Shown here: positions 54,216 to 63,646 of the stretch, piece by piece
Layout of the letters: the number at the start of each line of letters is the position of its first letter
How positions within the stretch are numbered: the stretch's first letter is position 1
Assembly (NCBI RefSeq): GCF_963676815.1
Contig: NZ_OY781365.1
Location: forward strand, 3,010,501 to 3,074,500
Length of the DNA: 64,000 nucleotides
Direction: 5' to 3'
Origin: an uncultured Draconibacterium sp.
GTDB lineage: Bacteria; Bacteroidota; Bacteroidia; Bacteroidales; Prolixibacteraceae
Notes under the pieces: generated by a model
What the model was told of the DNA's origin: nothing
Databases searched by the model: none
What the model saw: only the letters and a program-made list of their open reading frames with translations
Program-made: the position numbers and the translations under genes

Positions 54216-57200
54216 ATGAAGAAATTCTTTGCATTTATAACATCCATGCCGTTCGCGGCATTTATTTTTCTTGGGCTTGCTTTTTCAATGGCTGTAGCCA
54301 CCTTTATCGAGAGTAGTTACGGAACACCAACCGCCCGCGCACTGGTATATAACACGCACTGGTTCGAAGTGCTTTGGGCATTGTTTGCAATCAACCTTGT
54401 TAACAACATGTTTCGTTACCGGTTCTTTACCAATCGGCGTTACACGCTCGGTATTTTTCACGTTTCGTTTTTGGTGATGATATTGGGAGGCGCTGTTACG
54501 CGTTTCATAAGTTTCGAGGGGGTAATGCATATTCGCGAAGGCGAGAGCGCCGATTATATTCTATCGACCAACGATTATTTTTATACCGGATTTGAAGGTC
54601 AGGAAAAAGTGTCGCAGGTGCGCTTTTCGGAAATTACACCTAAACAGTTTTCTGCAAAACTCGATGTAAACGGAAATGCGGTAAAAGTGAAAGCCGTTGG
54701 ATTTATCGAGAATGCAGAGAAAAAAGCTATCGCTTCCGATTCGGGTGAGCCGGTTATCGATTTTGTTTTTTCGGCACCAGGTGCACAGGGAATGCAATCG
54801 TTCTCGTTCAAAGAAGGAGATGTGCTTGATTACCCCGGGTTTACTGCCGGATTTAATGTAGATGACGAAAAAGTGATCAACTTTTTTATGCAGGACGGAG
54901 CTTTGTTTATGACATCTTTTGCACAATTGGAAGAAACCACCATGGCCACGCAGGAAACGGTTGATCTGAATCCCGGCGACACGATTCCGGTAAAACCGAT
55001 GTTTTTGTACGGATATGATAATTTCCGCTTTCTGATTCGGAATTTCTTGCCGAGTGCTAAATTTACAGCTGTAAAAAGCCAGGCCGAAACAAGAGAAGAT
55101 GCGGTAATGGTGCAGATTTCAGACGGAATACGCCAACAAAATGTGTCGGTATTTGGTCACTCAGGGCAACGCCCCGATACCGTGCGCGTTCCATTGGGCA
55201 ACGGCACGCTGAAACTGGCTTATGGCGCATTGCCGCTGCAGGTTCCGTTCAGTATTCATCTAAAAGATTTTCAGCTGGAACATTACCCGGGATCGAATTC
55301 TCCGTCGTCGTTTGCTTCTGAGGTTGTTTTGGTAGATCAGGAAAAGGGCATTAACGAAGATATTCGCATTTTCATGAATAACACCCTGAATCATCGGGGA
55401 TATAAGTTCTTTCAATCGTCGTACGACATGGACGAACAGGGCACGATTCTTTCGGTTAATTACGATTTCTGGGGAACATGGATATCGTACCTCGGTTACT
55501 TCCTGCTCATTGTTGGTTGTATCATGTCGCTCATAAATCCAAATTCGTATTTCCAATATCTGGCCAAAAAATTAAAGGCCAGTTCGGTAAAAGTAATAGT
55601 ACTGATCGCCCTCTTGGGAAGTGTGGCTTTTTCAGCTTCGGCACAAAGTGGTGTTGGAGCCGGAATTCCGTCGATTGATAAAGAGGTTGTAAAAGAATTC
55701 AGCGAATTGTGGGTGCAGGGTGTCGACGGACGAATTGAGCCCGTGTCAACACTTTCGGGCGAAATCGTTCGGAAAGTGAGCCGTAAATCCGGATTGTATG
55801 GTTTGTCGCCCGACGGCGTGGTGTTGAGTATGATGGCATATCCCGAAATATGGCAATCGATGCCGATTATTAAAGTGGGCGATAAATCGCTGGAAGGAGC
55901 ACTCGGCGCACAAAATAAATTCATTACCGTTGAATCACTTTTTGATGCAAACGGTAATTATAAAATTGCAGACGCTGTGCGCGCCGCTTATGCCAAAGCG
56001 CCGGGAATGCGCAACCGAATGGATAAAGAATACATAAACGTTGATGAGCGCGTAAATATCTGTTTCATGGTATTTCAGGGATCTATATTTCACCTGTTTC
56101 CGCGCGAACGAGTAGAAGATACGTGGTATGCGCCGGGAAGTACAGCAACAGAATATTCGGGAGGTGATTCAATTTTTGTAAAAAGCGGATTTCAACTGCT
56201 GTTACAATCCATTACCGAAAACAAAACTACCGATGCTGTTCAGGTTTTACAAGCTGTAGATAATTTCCAGGTGAAATACGGGGCCAACCTTTTGCCCGGT
56301 GAAAAGAAAAAAAACGTTGAAATTCTGTTTAATAAGGTAAACCCATTTAAACGAATCTTTCCTTTTTACCTCTTGTTCGGTTTCTTGCTATTAACTGTAC
56401 TTTTTATAAATATTTTCAGGCAAAAACAGCTACCATCGTTTCTGCGGATATCATTTTTCGGATTCATTTTAATCCTGTTTTTGTTACACACAGTTGGGTT
56501 AATTGTGCGCTGGTACATCTCCGGGCACGCACCGTGGAGTAACGGTTACGAATCGGTTGTTTATGTTGCGTGGGCGACCATGCTGGCAGGGATTATCTTT
56601 GGCCGAAAATACCCGATGGTGGTGGGTACTGCGGCATTTTTAACCGGAATTGCATTGTTTGTGGCTCACCTCAGTTGGATGAATCCGGAAGTTACAAATC
56701 TGGTTCCGGTGCTAAAATCGTATTGGTTGGCTATTCACGTGGCAATTATCACGGCTAGCTACGGATTTCTTGGACTGAGTATGTTCCTTGGAGTTTTGGT
56801 GATGATTTTGATCGTTTTGCGAAGAGGGGTGAACCAGGCAAAAGTAAACGGATTTATTGAGCAACTAACTACTATTAATGAAATGTCGGCAACGGTTGGT
56901 TTGTATTTCCTCACTATCGGTACATTTCTTGGCGGCGTTTGGGCCAACGAAAGCTGGGGGCGTTACTGGGGTTGGGACCCCAAAGAAACCTGGGCTTTGA
57001 TTACCGTGGTGATTTATTCGTTTATTGTTCACATGCGACTGATTCCTTCGTTAAAGGGAATTTTCAATTATAATTTTGCGTCGATACTTGGTTTTGCCTC
57101 GGTGATGATGACCTATTTTGGTGTGAATTATTACCTCTCAGGTTTGCATTCGTATGGAAAAGGAGTTGCCGATGGAGTCGATCCGGCGGTTCCTGCCTCT

Positions 57201-57290
57201 ATTTTTGTATTGGCCGGATTGATAATCTGGGCGTATATAAAAGACAATAAATATCAGGCTCAACAAGCCGAAAATGAGGATGGTGAATAA
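54216..57290 (+). CDS. ccsBA: cytochrome c biogenesis fusion CcsBA (ResB-ResC)
   Basis: A 1024-residue membrane protein joining ResB/CcsB and CcsA, which exports haem and attaches it to apocytochrome c (System II). N-terminal ResB part: two early helices (about 8-70), a large extracytoplasmic domain with a third helix at about 430. The C-terminal CcsA part from about 720 has eight or so helices and the haem-handling WWD motif GRYWGWDPKETW; conserved His residues flank it (LLHTVG, VAHLSW, AIHVAI). Fused CcsBA is usual in Bacteroidota and Epsilonproteobacteria. No cytochrome c or nrf gene is in the window. Confidence 0.94.
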   Translation: MKKFFAFITSMPFAAFIFLGLAFSMAVATFIESSYGTPTARALVYNTHWFEVLWALFAINLVNNMFRYRFFTNRRYTLGIFHVSFLVMILGGAVTRFISFEGVMHIREGESADYILSTNDYFYTGFEGQEKVSQVRFSEITPKQFSAKLDVNGNAVKVKAVGFIENAEKKAIASDSGEPVIDFVFSAPGAQGMQSFSFKEGDVLDYPGFTAGFNVDDEKVINFFMQDGALFMTSFAQLEETTMATQETVDLNPGDTIPVKPMFLYGYDNFRFLIRNFLPSAKFTAVKSQAETREDAVMVQISDGIRQQNVSVFGHSGQRPDTVRVPLGNGTLKLAYGALPLQVPFSIHLKDFQLEHYPGSNSPSSFASEVVLVDQEKGINEDIRIFMNNTLNHRGYKFFQSSYDMDEQGTILSVNYDFWGTWISYLGYFLLIVGCIMSLINPNSYFQYLAKKLKASSVKVIVLIALLGSVAFSASAQSGVGAGIPSIDKEVVKEFSELWVQGVDGRIEPVSTLSGEIVRKVSRKSGLYGLSPDGVVLSMMAYPEIWQSMPIIKVGDKSLEGALGAQNKFITVESLFDANGNYKIADAVRAAYAKAPGMRNRMDKEYINVDERVNICFMVFQGSIFHLFPRERVEDTWYAPGSTATEYSGGDSIFVKSGFQLLLQSITENKTTDAVQVLQAVDNFQVKYGANLLPGEKKKNVEILFNKVNPFKRIFPFYLLFGFLLLTVLFINIFRQKQLPSFLRISFFGFILILFLLHTVGLIVRWYISGHAPWSNGYESVVYVAWATMLAGIIFGRKYPMVVGTAAFLTGIALFVAHLSWMNPEVTNLVPVLKSYWLAIHVAIITASYGFLGLSMFLGVLVMILIVLRRGVNQAKVNGFIEQLTTINEMSATVGLYFLTIGTFLGGVWANESWGRYWGWDPKETWALITVVIYSFIVHMRLIPSLKGIFNYNFASILGFASVMMTYFGVNYYLSGLHSYGKGVADGVDPAVPASIFVLAGLIIWAYIKDNKYQAQQAENEDGE

Positions 57291-57480
57291 TTGTTATCTA
57301 AATGAAATATTAGAACAATAGGCTCAGAAAGTCGATGGGCTAAGTTTTAACATTTTGTTTTACAGGTAATTAAAATTATTTAGAATACATATAAATAGGA
57401 TAAGCTGGAAAATAGCATAATCGCTTTATAAATCAACCAACAACAAAAGCCTTATATTTCGAAGTTTTTAAAATTGAGAT

Positions 57481-59271
57481 ATGGGACAGACAGTTACACG
57501 TACTTTTGATATTCTCGAACGGATATTGAAAGAATTCCCCCGTGAAGATGCCATTGCCGGTAAAAAAGAGGGCAAATGGTACACCTATTCAACCAAAGAG
57601 TATTACAAAAAATCGCATCAGTTGGCCATGGGGCTAATGGCTTTGGGTTTAAAGCCGGGCGACAAAGTGGCCACGGTGACCACCAACCGGGCGGAGTGGA
57701 ATATTGCCGATATGGGGATGGCAATGGCCGGAATAATTCATGTTCCTATTTATCCAACGCTGGGCGACGATGAATACAAGTATATTCTGAAACACGCCGA
57801 AGTAAAGATCATTCTGGCAGGCGATAAAAAGCTTTTCCAAAGTATGTGTCCACTGGCCAATATGATTGATGGTGTTGATGCAGTTTACACTTTTGAAGAA
57901 GTTGAAGGTGCAAAAAATTATGAGCAGATTCTGGACTTGGGAGAGGAGAAAAAAGACGAATTTGCCGATCAGTTGGAGGCCGTAAAAAAAGACATTAAGC
58001 CGGAAGATCTGGCAACTATTATTTATACTTCGGGAACAACAGGTGTGCCCAAAGGAGTTATGCTAACACACAAAAACCTTGTGTCGAACTTTACCGCGCA
58101 TGTCAAACTTCACGACCTGGGAATAGAGCACAGAGCATTGAGTTTTCTCCCACTTTGCCATGTTTACGAACGAAGTGTAAATTATCACTTCCAGTACAAG
58201 GGAATGGGCGTGTATTATGTGGGAAACCTTAGCCAGATAGTTTCATCGATTAAAGAAGTGAAACCGCACATGTTTAACTCGGTGCCGCGTTTGCTCGAAA
58301 AAGTATACGATGGATTTGTGGCCAAGGGGAAAGAACTAAACGGAATTAAAAAGAAGCTTTATTTCTGGGCTTTAAATCTTACACGTCATTTTGAATACAA
58401 TAAAAATTATGGCCCTTTAATGCGACTGAAAATTTCGGTGGCAGACAAGTTGATTTATTCCAAATGGAGAGAAGCTCTTGGAGGAAATATCACATATGTT
58501 GTTTCTGGGGGCGCTGCACTTCAGCCGCGAATTGCCCGCCTGTTTGGTATGGCAAAACTTACAACGCTCGAAGGATATGGATTAACGGAAACGTCGCCCG
58601 TAATTGCTGTAAACAACCCAACTACAATGGAAATGATGGTTGGAACTGTTGGCCCGATTCTGAAAGGTTATGATGTGAAATTTGCACCCGACGGCGAGAT
58701 TTTGTGCAAAGGCCCCGGAATAATGATGGGTTATTACAAGGCTCCGGAACTGACCGACGAAGTGATCGATGAAAACGGATGGTTTCATACCGGAGATATT
58801 GGTGTTTTGGTAGATGATAAATACCTGAAGATTACCGATCGTAAGAAAGAAATTTTTAAACTGTCGGGAGGAAAATATATTGCTCCTCAGATGATTGAGA
58901 ACAAGTTGAAAACATCTGAACTGATTGAGCAGGTGATGGTAATTGGTGCCAACGAAAAATTTGCCAGTGCCATTATTTCTCCGTGTTTTCCAATTCTTCA
59001 CGATTGGGCGGGCGAGCACAAGCTGCATTACGAGAACAATGAAGAGTTGATTCAACTTCCGGCGGTAATTCAAAAATTGCAAAAAGAAGTTGCAAAAATT
59101 AACAAGACGCTGGGATCACACGAACAAATCAGTCGTATACGTCTGGTGTGCGAAGAATGGACTCCAACTTCGGGCGAACTGTCGCCAACACTAAAACTAA
59201 GAAGAAATGCGGTGGCTGTAAAATACCAGCACTTAATTGATGATATATATGCCGTAGGGGCAAAGAGGTAA
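57481..59271 (+). CDS. long-chain acyl-CoA ligase (AMP-forming, FadD15-like)
   Basis: A 596-residue adenylate-forming enzyme that activates long-chain fatty acids to acyl-CoA. Signature IIYTSGTTGVPKGVMLTH (P-loop), LEGYGLTETSPVI (A5), GWFHTGDIG (A7) and DRKKEIFKLSGGKYIAP (A8/A10 Lys region) are all present. The length and the large N-terminal domain match the bacterial long-chain FACS of the FadD15 group. Own terminator after the stop; preceded by 190 bp with no clear promoter. Confidence 0.93.
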   Translation: MGQTVTRTFDILERILKEFPREDAIAGKKEGKWYTYSTKEYYKKSHQLAMGLMALGLKPGDKVATVTTNRAEWNIADMGMAMAGIIHVPIYPTLGDDEYKYILKHAEVKIILAGDKKLFQSMCPLANMIDGVDAVYTFEEVEGAKNYEQILDLGEEKKDEFADQLEAVKKDIKPEDLATIIYTSGTTGVPKGVMLTHKNLVSNFTAHVKLHDLGIEHRALSFLPLCHVYERSVNYHFQYKGMGVYYVGNLSQIVSSIKEVKPHMFNSVPRLLEKVYDGFVAKGKELNGIKKKLYFWALNLTRHFEYNKNYGPLMRLKISVADKLIYSKWREALGGNITYVVSGGAALQPRIARLFGMAKLTTLEGYGLTETSPVIAVNNPTTMEMMVGTVGPILKGYDVKFAPDGEILCKGPGIMMGYYKAPELTDEVIDENGWFHTGDIGVLVDDKYLKITDRKKEIFKLSGGKYIAPQMIENKLKTSELIEQVMVIGANEKFASAIISPCFPILHDWAGEHKLHYENNEELIQLPAVIQKLQKEVAKINKTLGSHEQISRIRLVCEEWTPTSGELSPTLKLRRNAVAVKYQHLIDDIYAVGAKR

Positions 59272-59310
59272 GATTACGAAACAGGTGCGAAAGCACAAGC
59301 TGAACCAAGC

Positions 59311-59346
59311 TTAAAAGGTTGCAAGTTCATTCTTGCAGCCTTTTTT
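59311..59346 (+). terminator. terminator of the acyl-CoA ligase gene
   Basis: AAAGGTTGCAAG (59314-59325) with CTTGCAGCCTTT (59332-59343, one G-U), then T run. It could also stop the convergent membrane-protein gene. Confidence 0.88.
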
Positions 59347-59371
59347 ATTGCCTGATTTCCAGATATGTTGT

Positions 59372-59812
59372 TTAAAACAAAGCTCTGTCCCACGGAATAG
59401 CAGCTAAAATTAACAACAAAGCAATGCCGTAAAAAATAGTCGACATCTTGTGTTTCTTCAACGCTGAATCAGCTTTTTTCGATTTGGCCCTGCCAATGTG
59501 CACCAATGCCAGTGCAATTATCATCAACAGGATATGTTCAACGGCGTAGAAACGCAGATCGCTGTTTTTCATGGCCGCTCCAAAATCGTTAAATGCAGCT
59601 TTGGTAATCGGGCTAACAAAAGCGTAAAGTATAATCCCTACTAAAAATTGAATATCCATGAGCATCACCAGTACCAACCCCGAAAGGTTATCGGCCCGGC
59701 CCCATTTTCGGTTACTTGCCCAGCCGCTTACTGCAAGCAAAACTGCAAAAACGAGTGCGATTAAAACCAGCCAGCGAAATCCGTTATGTGCGTGTAATAG
59801 TCCTTGATACAT
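59372..59812 (-). CDS. four-helix membrane protein, cytochrome-b-like
   Basis: A 146-residue integral membrane protein with four hydrophobic segments (about 12-30, 43-65, 88-105, 125-142) and conserved His residues (HAHNGFRW near the start, EHILLMI, LVHIG) that could ligate haem; databases name similar proteins 'cytochrome B'. No catalytic motif, partner or operon is visible. Convergent with the acyl-CoA ligase. Haem binding is a guess from His spacing. Confidence 0.7.
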   Translation of the reverse strand: MYQGLLHAHNGFRWLVLIALVFAVLLAVSGWASNRKWGRADNLSGLVLVMLMDIQFLVGIILYAFVSPITKAAFNDFGAAMKNSDLRFYAVEHILLMIIALALVHIGRAKSKKADSALKKHKMSTIFYGIALLLILAAIPWDRALF

Positions 59813-59971
59813 AATTTATGAGTTTATTGAATTGTAACACCAGTTTTTGTTTTTGGTTGAACGTTTTCAGAAAAACATTGATTGGTTTTTTCAATCCCGT
59901 ATTTTCTTATCTTTAGTTGTTTCAATAACAGGCTCTTGTGAGTTACTACACAAAACACGAATTAGCCCAAT

Positions 59972-60718
59972 ATGCAGGAAGTTAAAAAGCAGCTGGAAGT
60001 TCTACTGGTGAACTATTTTAGAGATTGCTACCCCGATTTTCCGAAAGGGAAAGTTGTGGCATTCGAATCGCCCGATTTTGTTGTAAAAATGAAAAACAAG
60101 CATAAACTAGGGATAGAACTAACACGTTTAAATCCGGCGAGTGCTGCAATAAAAACAGAAGCAGATCAATTCCGGATTAACTTCAGAGACGAATTGGTTG
60201 AAGCTATGAAGGAGCTTTTTGAAGCCGGATCAGATGCAAAACTTTTTGTGAAATTTATGTTTTCTGAGAAGCACTTGATTCATCCGGAGCGCGAATTAAT
60301 CGTACGATCGAAAACTGTAGCAACAATAAAATCTGCTATTGCAGATAAAACGGACAGTACCTTATTTCATAAAATCTTTACGAATTCTGATTTGCCGGAA
60401 GGTTTGGAGCAGGTTATGATCGCGCATCATCCCGAATTAAAAGAGTCGGTTTGGGAACGCTCGAATAACCTGGGAATTTCGAATAATGTGGTTGAGGACA
60501 TCCGTTTGGCAATAGCTAAAAAGGATGAAAAATTGCGTTTGTATCGAAAACAACGGCTTGATGAATATTGGCTGTTGATAACCACTGATTGTTTGAGGGC
60601 TGATAAAAATATCAATTTGTTGAATAAAATCAGTCATGAAAAGTTTGAGTCGCGGTTTCAGCAGGTATTTTTGCTCGATTTAATGCGTGCGCGGGTTTTG
60701 CCGCTAGTTGAAAATTAA
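59972..60718 (+). CDS. unrecognised protein with nuclease-like N-terminus
   Basis: A 248-residue soluble protein I do not recognise. FESPDFVVKMKNKHKLGIEL followed by TRL (31-53) has the spacing of a PD-(D/E)xK nuclease core: Pro34-Asp35, then Glu49, with Thr51 where Lys is usual. Earlier Glu32 could complete the site. A helical middle follows, and near the C-terminus LRLYRKQRLDEYWLLITTD looks like the late core strand of the same fold. Such short orphans occur scattered in Bacteroidota. Stands alone, ends in a nested repeat-terminator element. Nuclease role is inference. Confidence 0.6.
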   Translation: MQEVKKQLEVLLVNYFRDCYPDFPKGKVVAFESPDFVVKMKNKHKLGIELTRLNPASAAIKTEADQFRINFRDELVEAMKELFEAGSDAKLFVKFMFSEKHLIHPERELIVRSKTVATIKSAIADKTDSTLFHKIFTNSDLPEGLEQVMIAHHPELKESVWERSNNLGISNNVVEDIRLAIAKKDEKLRLYRKQRLDEYWLLITTDCLRADKNINLLNKISHEKFESRFQQVFLLDLMRARVLPLVEN

Positions 60719-60720
60719 AA

Positions 60721-60858
60721 TGATGAGGTTTTCTAAAAGTTGTTGCATTCGTCATTCTGAACTTGTTTCAGAATCTTAATATCTTGAAAACGGACCCTGA
60801 AACAAGTTCAGGGTGACGTTCTTTTGAAACCATTGATTCTTTCAAGAAAACCTCATCA
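60721..60858. repeat. REP-like palindrome nested inside a bidirectional terminator stem
   Basis: Outer perfect 14-bp inverted repeat: TGATGAGGTTTTCT (60721-60734) / AGAAAACCTCATCA (60845-60858). Inner 25-base arms GTCATTCTGAACTTGTTTCA.. (60751-60775) and the near-complementary arm 60793-60817 (four mismatches), the widespread 'TGAACTTGTTTCAG' element. Lies between two convergent stops (60718 and 60865). Confidence 0.8.
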
Positions 60859-60864
60859 AATTAA

Positions 60865-62142
60865 TTAGTTTACAATGGCTGCAATTGCTGCACCCAATAA
60901 ACTCGAGTTTTCCACTTCCACAATCTCGTAATAACGTTGATTATCGCCTGAAAGGAAATTCTGAAGATATTCTTCAAATAGTTGCTGAAAATGATGAAGC
61001 TTGTAGAAAGTTGTCCCTTCAATTGTCATTAATACCGGTTTTTCGTGGTGTTTTCCTTTTCCTGTTTGCAAAATAACAGCGGCAAGGTTGGCTGCTACCA
61101 GTTTCGCTGCACGTTCAATAAGCCCGTCGATAATTTCTGCAACCAGCATTTTATCCGAATCGCTGTTGAAAACACCCGGTAGTACATTGTGAGCACTTTC
61201 AATACCATGCACGTAATTATTCACCTCCTCCGAAGTTAATTCCTGCAGGTTCTCAAAAATTTCCGGATCGGCAAAAACACCTTCGGCCGCTGCAGTTTTT
61301 AAAGCGGTAGTACACAAACCGCCAAAGTACCCGCCCGAGAACATTTTCTCAAATGCATAGCGTCCCGGATTTTCGGTGGTGTTGTCAAACGCGATATCAA
61401 TATCAGTTCGCGGAGCCAGCGTAAATGCTCCCGATTCGATATTGATGATCTGACTGCCTTCCATGTTCAGTCCATCGGTTTTGGTAATGTTTTTATTAGC
61501 CTCGATGTAGCTGGTGTTGGTTCCGGTGCCCAAAATAAAGCCAATGTAAGTGTCGTATGCTTTTACGGCCCGCGCGGCTTTCCCGGCAAGTAGCGTAGAA
61601 ACAGTGTCATTCATCAGCACCAATTGTTTGTCGGGCGTTTGCATGGCGTTCAGAAGCCCTTCGCCTATCATTTCGCCAATTACCTCGGGAGCTTTCACTT
61701 CCTTGCTCCATTCAATAAGTTTTCCGTCTTTGTTCGGGAAAATCTCAGCCGCATACGAAAAACAAAATCCCAGTTTATCAGATGTTGTTTTGTAGTCTGC
61801 CAGGTACGATGCAAACGTGTCGAAGAACTCAGCTTTTGTCAGTTCTTTTTCAACGCCCGGCATTTTGGCCTTTTTAATGTTTTCGGTCACCAATTTCAGG
61901 TTGTCGTCGAAATACACTTTTGCAGCCCTAAAATTGGTTCCTCCGGCATCAATGGCAACAACAGGTTCGTTGGCTTTTACTTCTCCATCGGCTTCAATGT
62001 AAGTTGGAAGCATCAAAAGTGAGCTGTTTTTACCGGCCAGTCCTTTTGCCATTTCGTCTAAAAAGGCGTTCACTACCTCCTTCATTTTAATATCGTCAGC
62101 CGTCATTTTGTGGCTTTTCAGAAATTCAGTTGCTTTGGTCAT
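60865..62142 (-). CDS. hexokinase-family sugar kinase
   Basis: A 425-residue hexokinase of the eukaryote-like (type II) family seen in Bacteroidota. Phosphate-1 loop VAIDAGGTNFRAAK, catalytic region NDTVSTLLAG, phosphate-2 loop GFILGTGTNTSYIE and adenosine region near the C-terminus (ENSSLLGAAIAAI). It phosphorylates glucose or a related hexose with ATP in the cytoplasm. Starts 30 bp after the fucosidase stop on the same strand, so the two may share a transcript and link hydrolysis to sugar use. Confidence 0.9.
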   Translation of the reverse strand: MTKATEFLKSHKMTADDIKMKEVVNAFLDEMAKGLAGKNSSLLMLPTYIEADGEVKANEPVVAIDAGGTNFRAAKVYFDDNLKLVTENIKKAKMPGVEKELTKAEFFDTFASYLADYKTTSDKLGFCFSYAAEIFPNKDGKLIEWSKEVKAPEVIGEMIGEGLLNAMQTPDKQLVLMNDTVSTLLAGKAARAVKAYDTYIGFILGTGTNTSYIEANKNITKTDGLNMEGSQIINIESGAFTLAPRTDIDIAFDNTTENPGRYAFEKMFSGGYFGGLCTTALKTAAAEGVFADPEIFENLQELTSEEVNNYVHGIESAHNVLPGVFNSDSDKMLVAEIIDGLIERAAKLVAANLAAVILQTGKGKHHEKPVLMTIEGTTFYKLHHFQQLFEEYLQNFLSGDNQRYYEIVEVENSSLLGAAIAAIVN

Positions 62143-62172
62143 AATACTATTCTGTTTATTTGGTTATGCTTT

Positions 62173-63546
62173 TTAAAGTACGTTTTCAAGTTTAAAAACC
62201 CAGGCAGAAGTACGTGTTAGTTTACCCGGACTTAATACGGGCGCTGAAATGGTAATTGTTTTACCTGATTTTTTGAATTGTATATCGCCCTGGTAGCCTA
62301 GCAGATTAACCGATGATGCTTTTTTCAATCCTTTTATTTTTAGATCAGAAGTTGGATACTGCGTACAATGTACGTACAGATCTTTTCCTTTTTTTGTAAA
62401 ATATACATCAGCGATATCATTGTTTTCTGCACCTTCCCATTTTCTGGTTTCGTAAATGGCTTCGCCGTTTGTCTCCAGCCAGTTGCCAATATCAAGCAGG
62501 CGTTGTTGCTGAATTACAGGAATGCGACCATCGGCAGTTGGACCAACATCGAGGAGAAGATTGCCTCCTCCCGCAACTTTTTCAATCAGCAAGTGAATAA
62601 GTGCTTCAGAACTCATGTAGTTTTCAACGGTTTCAATCTGGTTGTTTCCAAACGAGGTTCCTATTCCCCTGCATTCTTCCCAAACTTTTTCCAGACCGTC
62701 ACTTTTTCCTTCGTGAACCAAATCGTACTCGGTTGTAAAAAATCCACCGTGTTTGCTGCGTGTTTCTTTTCCCCATCGGTCGTTAACACAAATCTGGTCT
62801 TTAACCGGCGATTCGTTGTAAAGCCATGCCAGAAACTCGGTACTTTTCCAGTCTTCACTTGGGTGATCCCACTCGCCATCAGTCCACAAGATATCAGGTT
62901 CGTAACTGGTAACCAGGTCTTTCATTTGCGGAATCATATGGTCGTCGACATATTTTTGCAGGTTGTTGTGGTAAAGCGGATTGTACCATTCGTAAAGCGA
63001 ATAATAAAATCCCATGTGCAGGCCGGCGTCTTTGACAGCAGTTGTTAAATCGCCACAAATATCGCGGTGCGGACCAATGTCAACACTGTTCCAGTTCCAG
63101 CTTTGCGCACTTGGCCACAGTGTAAATCCCTCGTGATGTTTCGAGGTTAAAACCACATATTTTGCTCCGGCACGTTTAAATAAATCGGCCCATTGTTCCG
63201 GATTCCAGTGTTGCGCTTTAAACTGGGGGGCAAAGTCCTGATAAAGGAAATTTTCGCCATACATTTTGTTATGGTATTCGCGAAATAGTTTTCCGGCTTT
63301 GCTATCGTCATTAATTCGGAAGCCATACCACTCAGCGTATTTGGCATAAACACCAATATCGGCATTTGCCGGTGCCCATGCCGGAACCGAGTACACGCCC
63401 CAGTGAATAAAAATGCCAAACTTAACATCCTCAAACCATTGAGGAACCGGTCGGCTATCAATCGATTTCCAGTTTGAATCGTATTTCTGAGCGTAGGAAA
63501 TTGTAATTAGCAGAGAAAAGCAAAACGGCAAAAGAAGTCGTTTCAT
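62173..63546 (-). CDS. GH29 alpha-L-fucosidase
   Basis: A 457-residue exported fucosidase with a signal peptide ending ISYAQ (about residue 19). Family landmarks: WFEDVKFGIFIHWGVYSVPAW, TSKHHEGFTLWPS, and nucleophile Asp223 in ILWTDGEWD. The C-terminal beta domain carries LLLDVGPTADGRIP. Expected to remove alpha-linked fucose from algal or mucin-type glycans in the periplasm or outside. First gene of a possible pair with the hexokinase. The acid/base Glu is not assigned, as it varies in this family. Confidence 0.94.
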   Translation of the reverse strand: MKRLLLPFCFSLLITISYAQKYDSNWKSIDSRPVPQWFEDVKFGIFIHWGVYSVPAWAPANADIGVYAKYAEWYGFRINDDSKAGKLFREYHNKMYGENFLYQDFAPQFKAQHWNPEQWADLFKRAGAKYVVLTSKHHEGFTLWPSAQSWNWNSVDIGPHRDICGDLTTAVKDAGLHMGFYYSLYEWYNPLYHNNLQKYVDDHMIPQMKDLVTSYEPDILWTDGEWDHPSEDWKSTEFLAWLYNESPVKDQICVNDRWGKETRSKHGGFFTTEYDLVHEGKSDGLEKVWEECRGIGTSFGNNQIETVENYMSSEALIHLLIEKVAGGGNLLLDVGPTADGRIPVIQQQRLLDIGNWLETNGEAIYETRKWEGAENNDIADVYFTKKGKDLYVHCTQYPTSDLKIKGLKKASSVNLLGYQGDIQFKKSGKTITISAPVLSPGKLTRTSAWVFKLENVL

Positions 63547-63646
63547 TTTGTTGGTTTTAGATTATGATTTAAGTTATACAGAAAACGTTTCTGATACCAT
63601 AAACTTACTATTATTTTTATTTTAGTTTTATAAAAAAAATAGATTC

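Noticed and set aside
62368..63048. 226-codon plus-strand frame inside the fucosidase
   Set aside because: Antisense shadow of GH29; Phe/Val-rich without domain.
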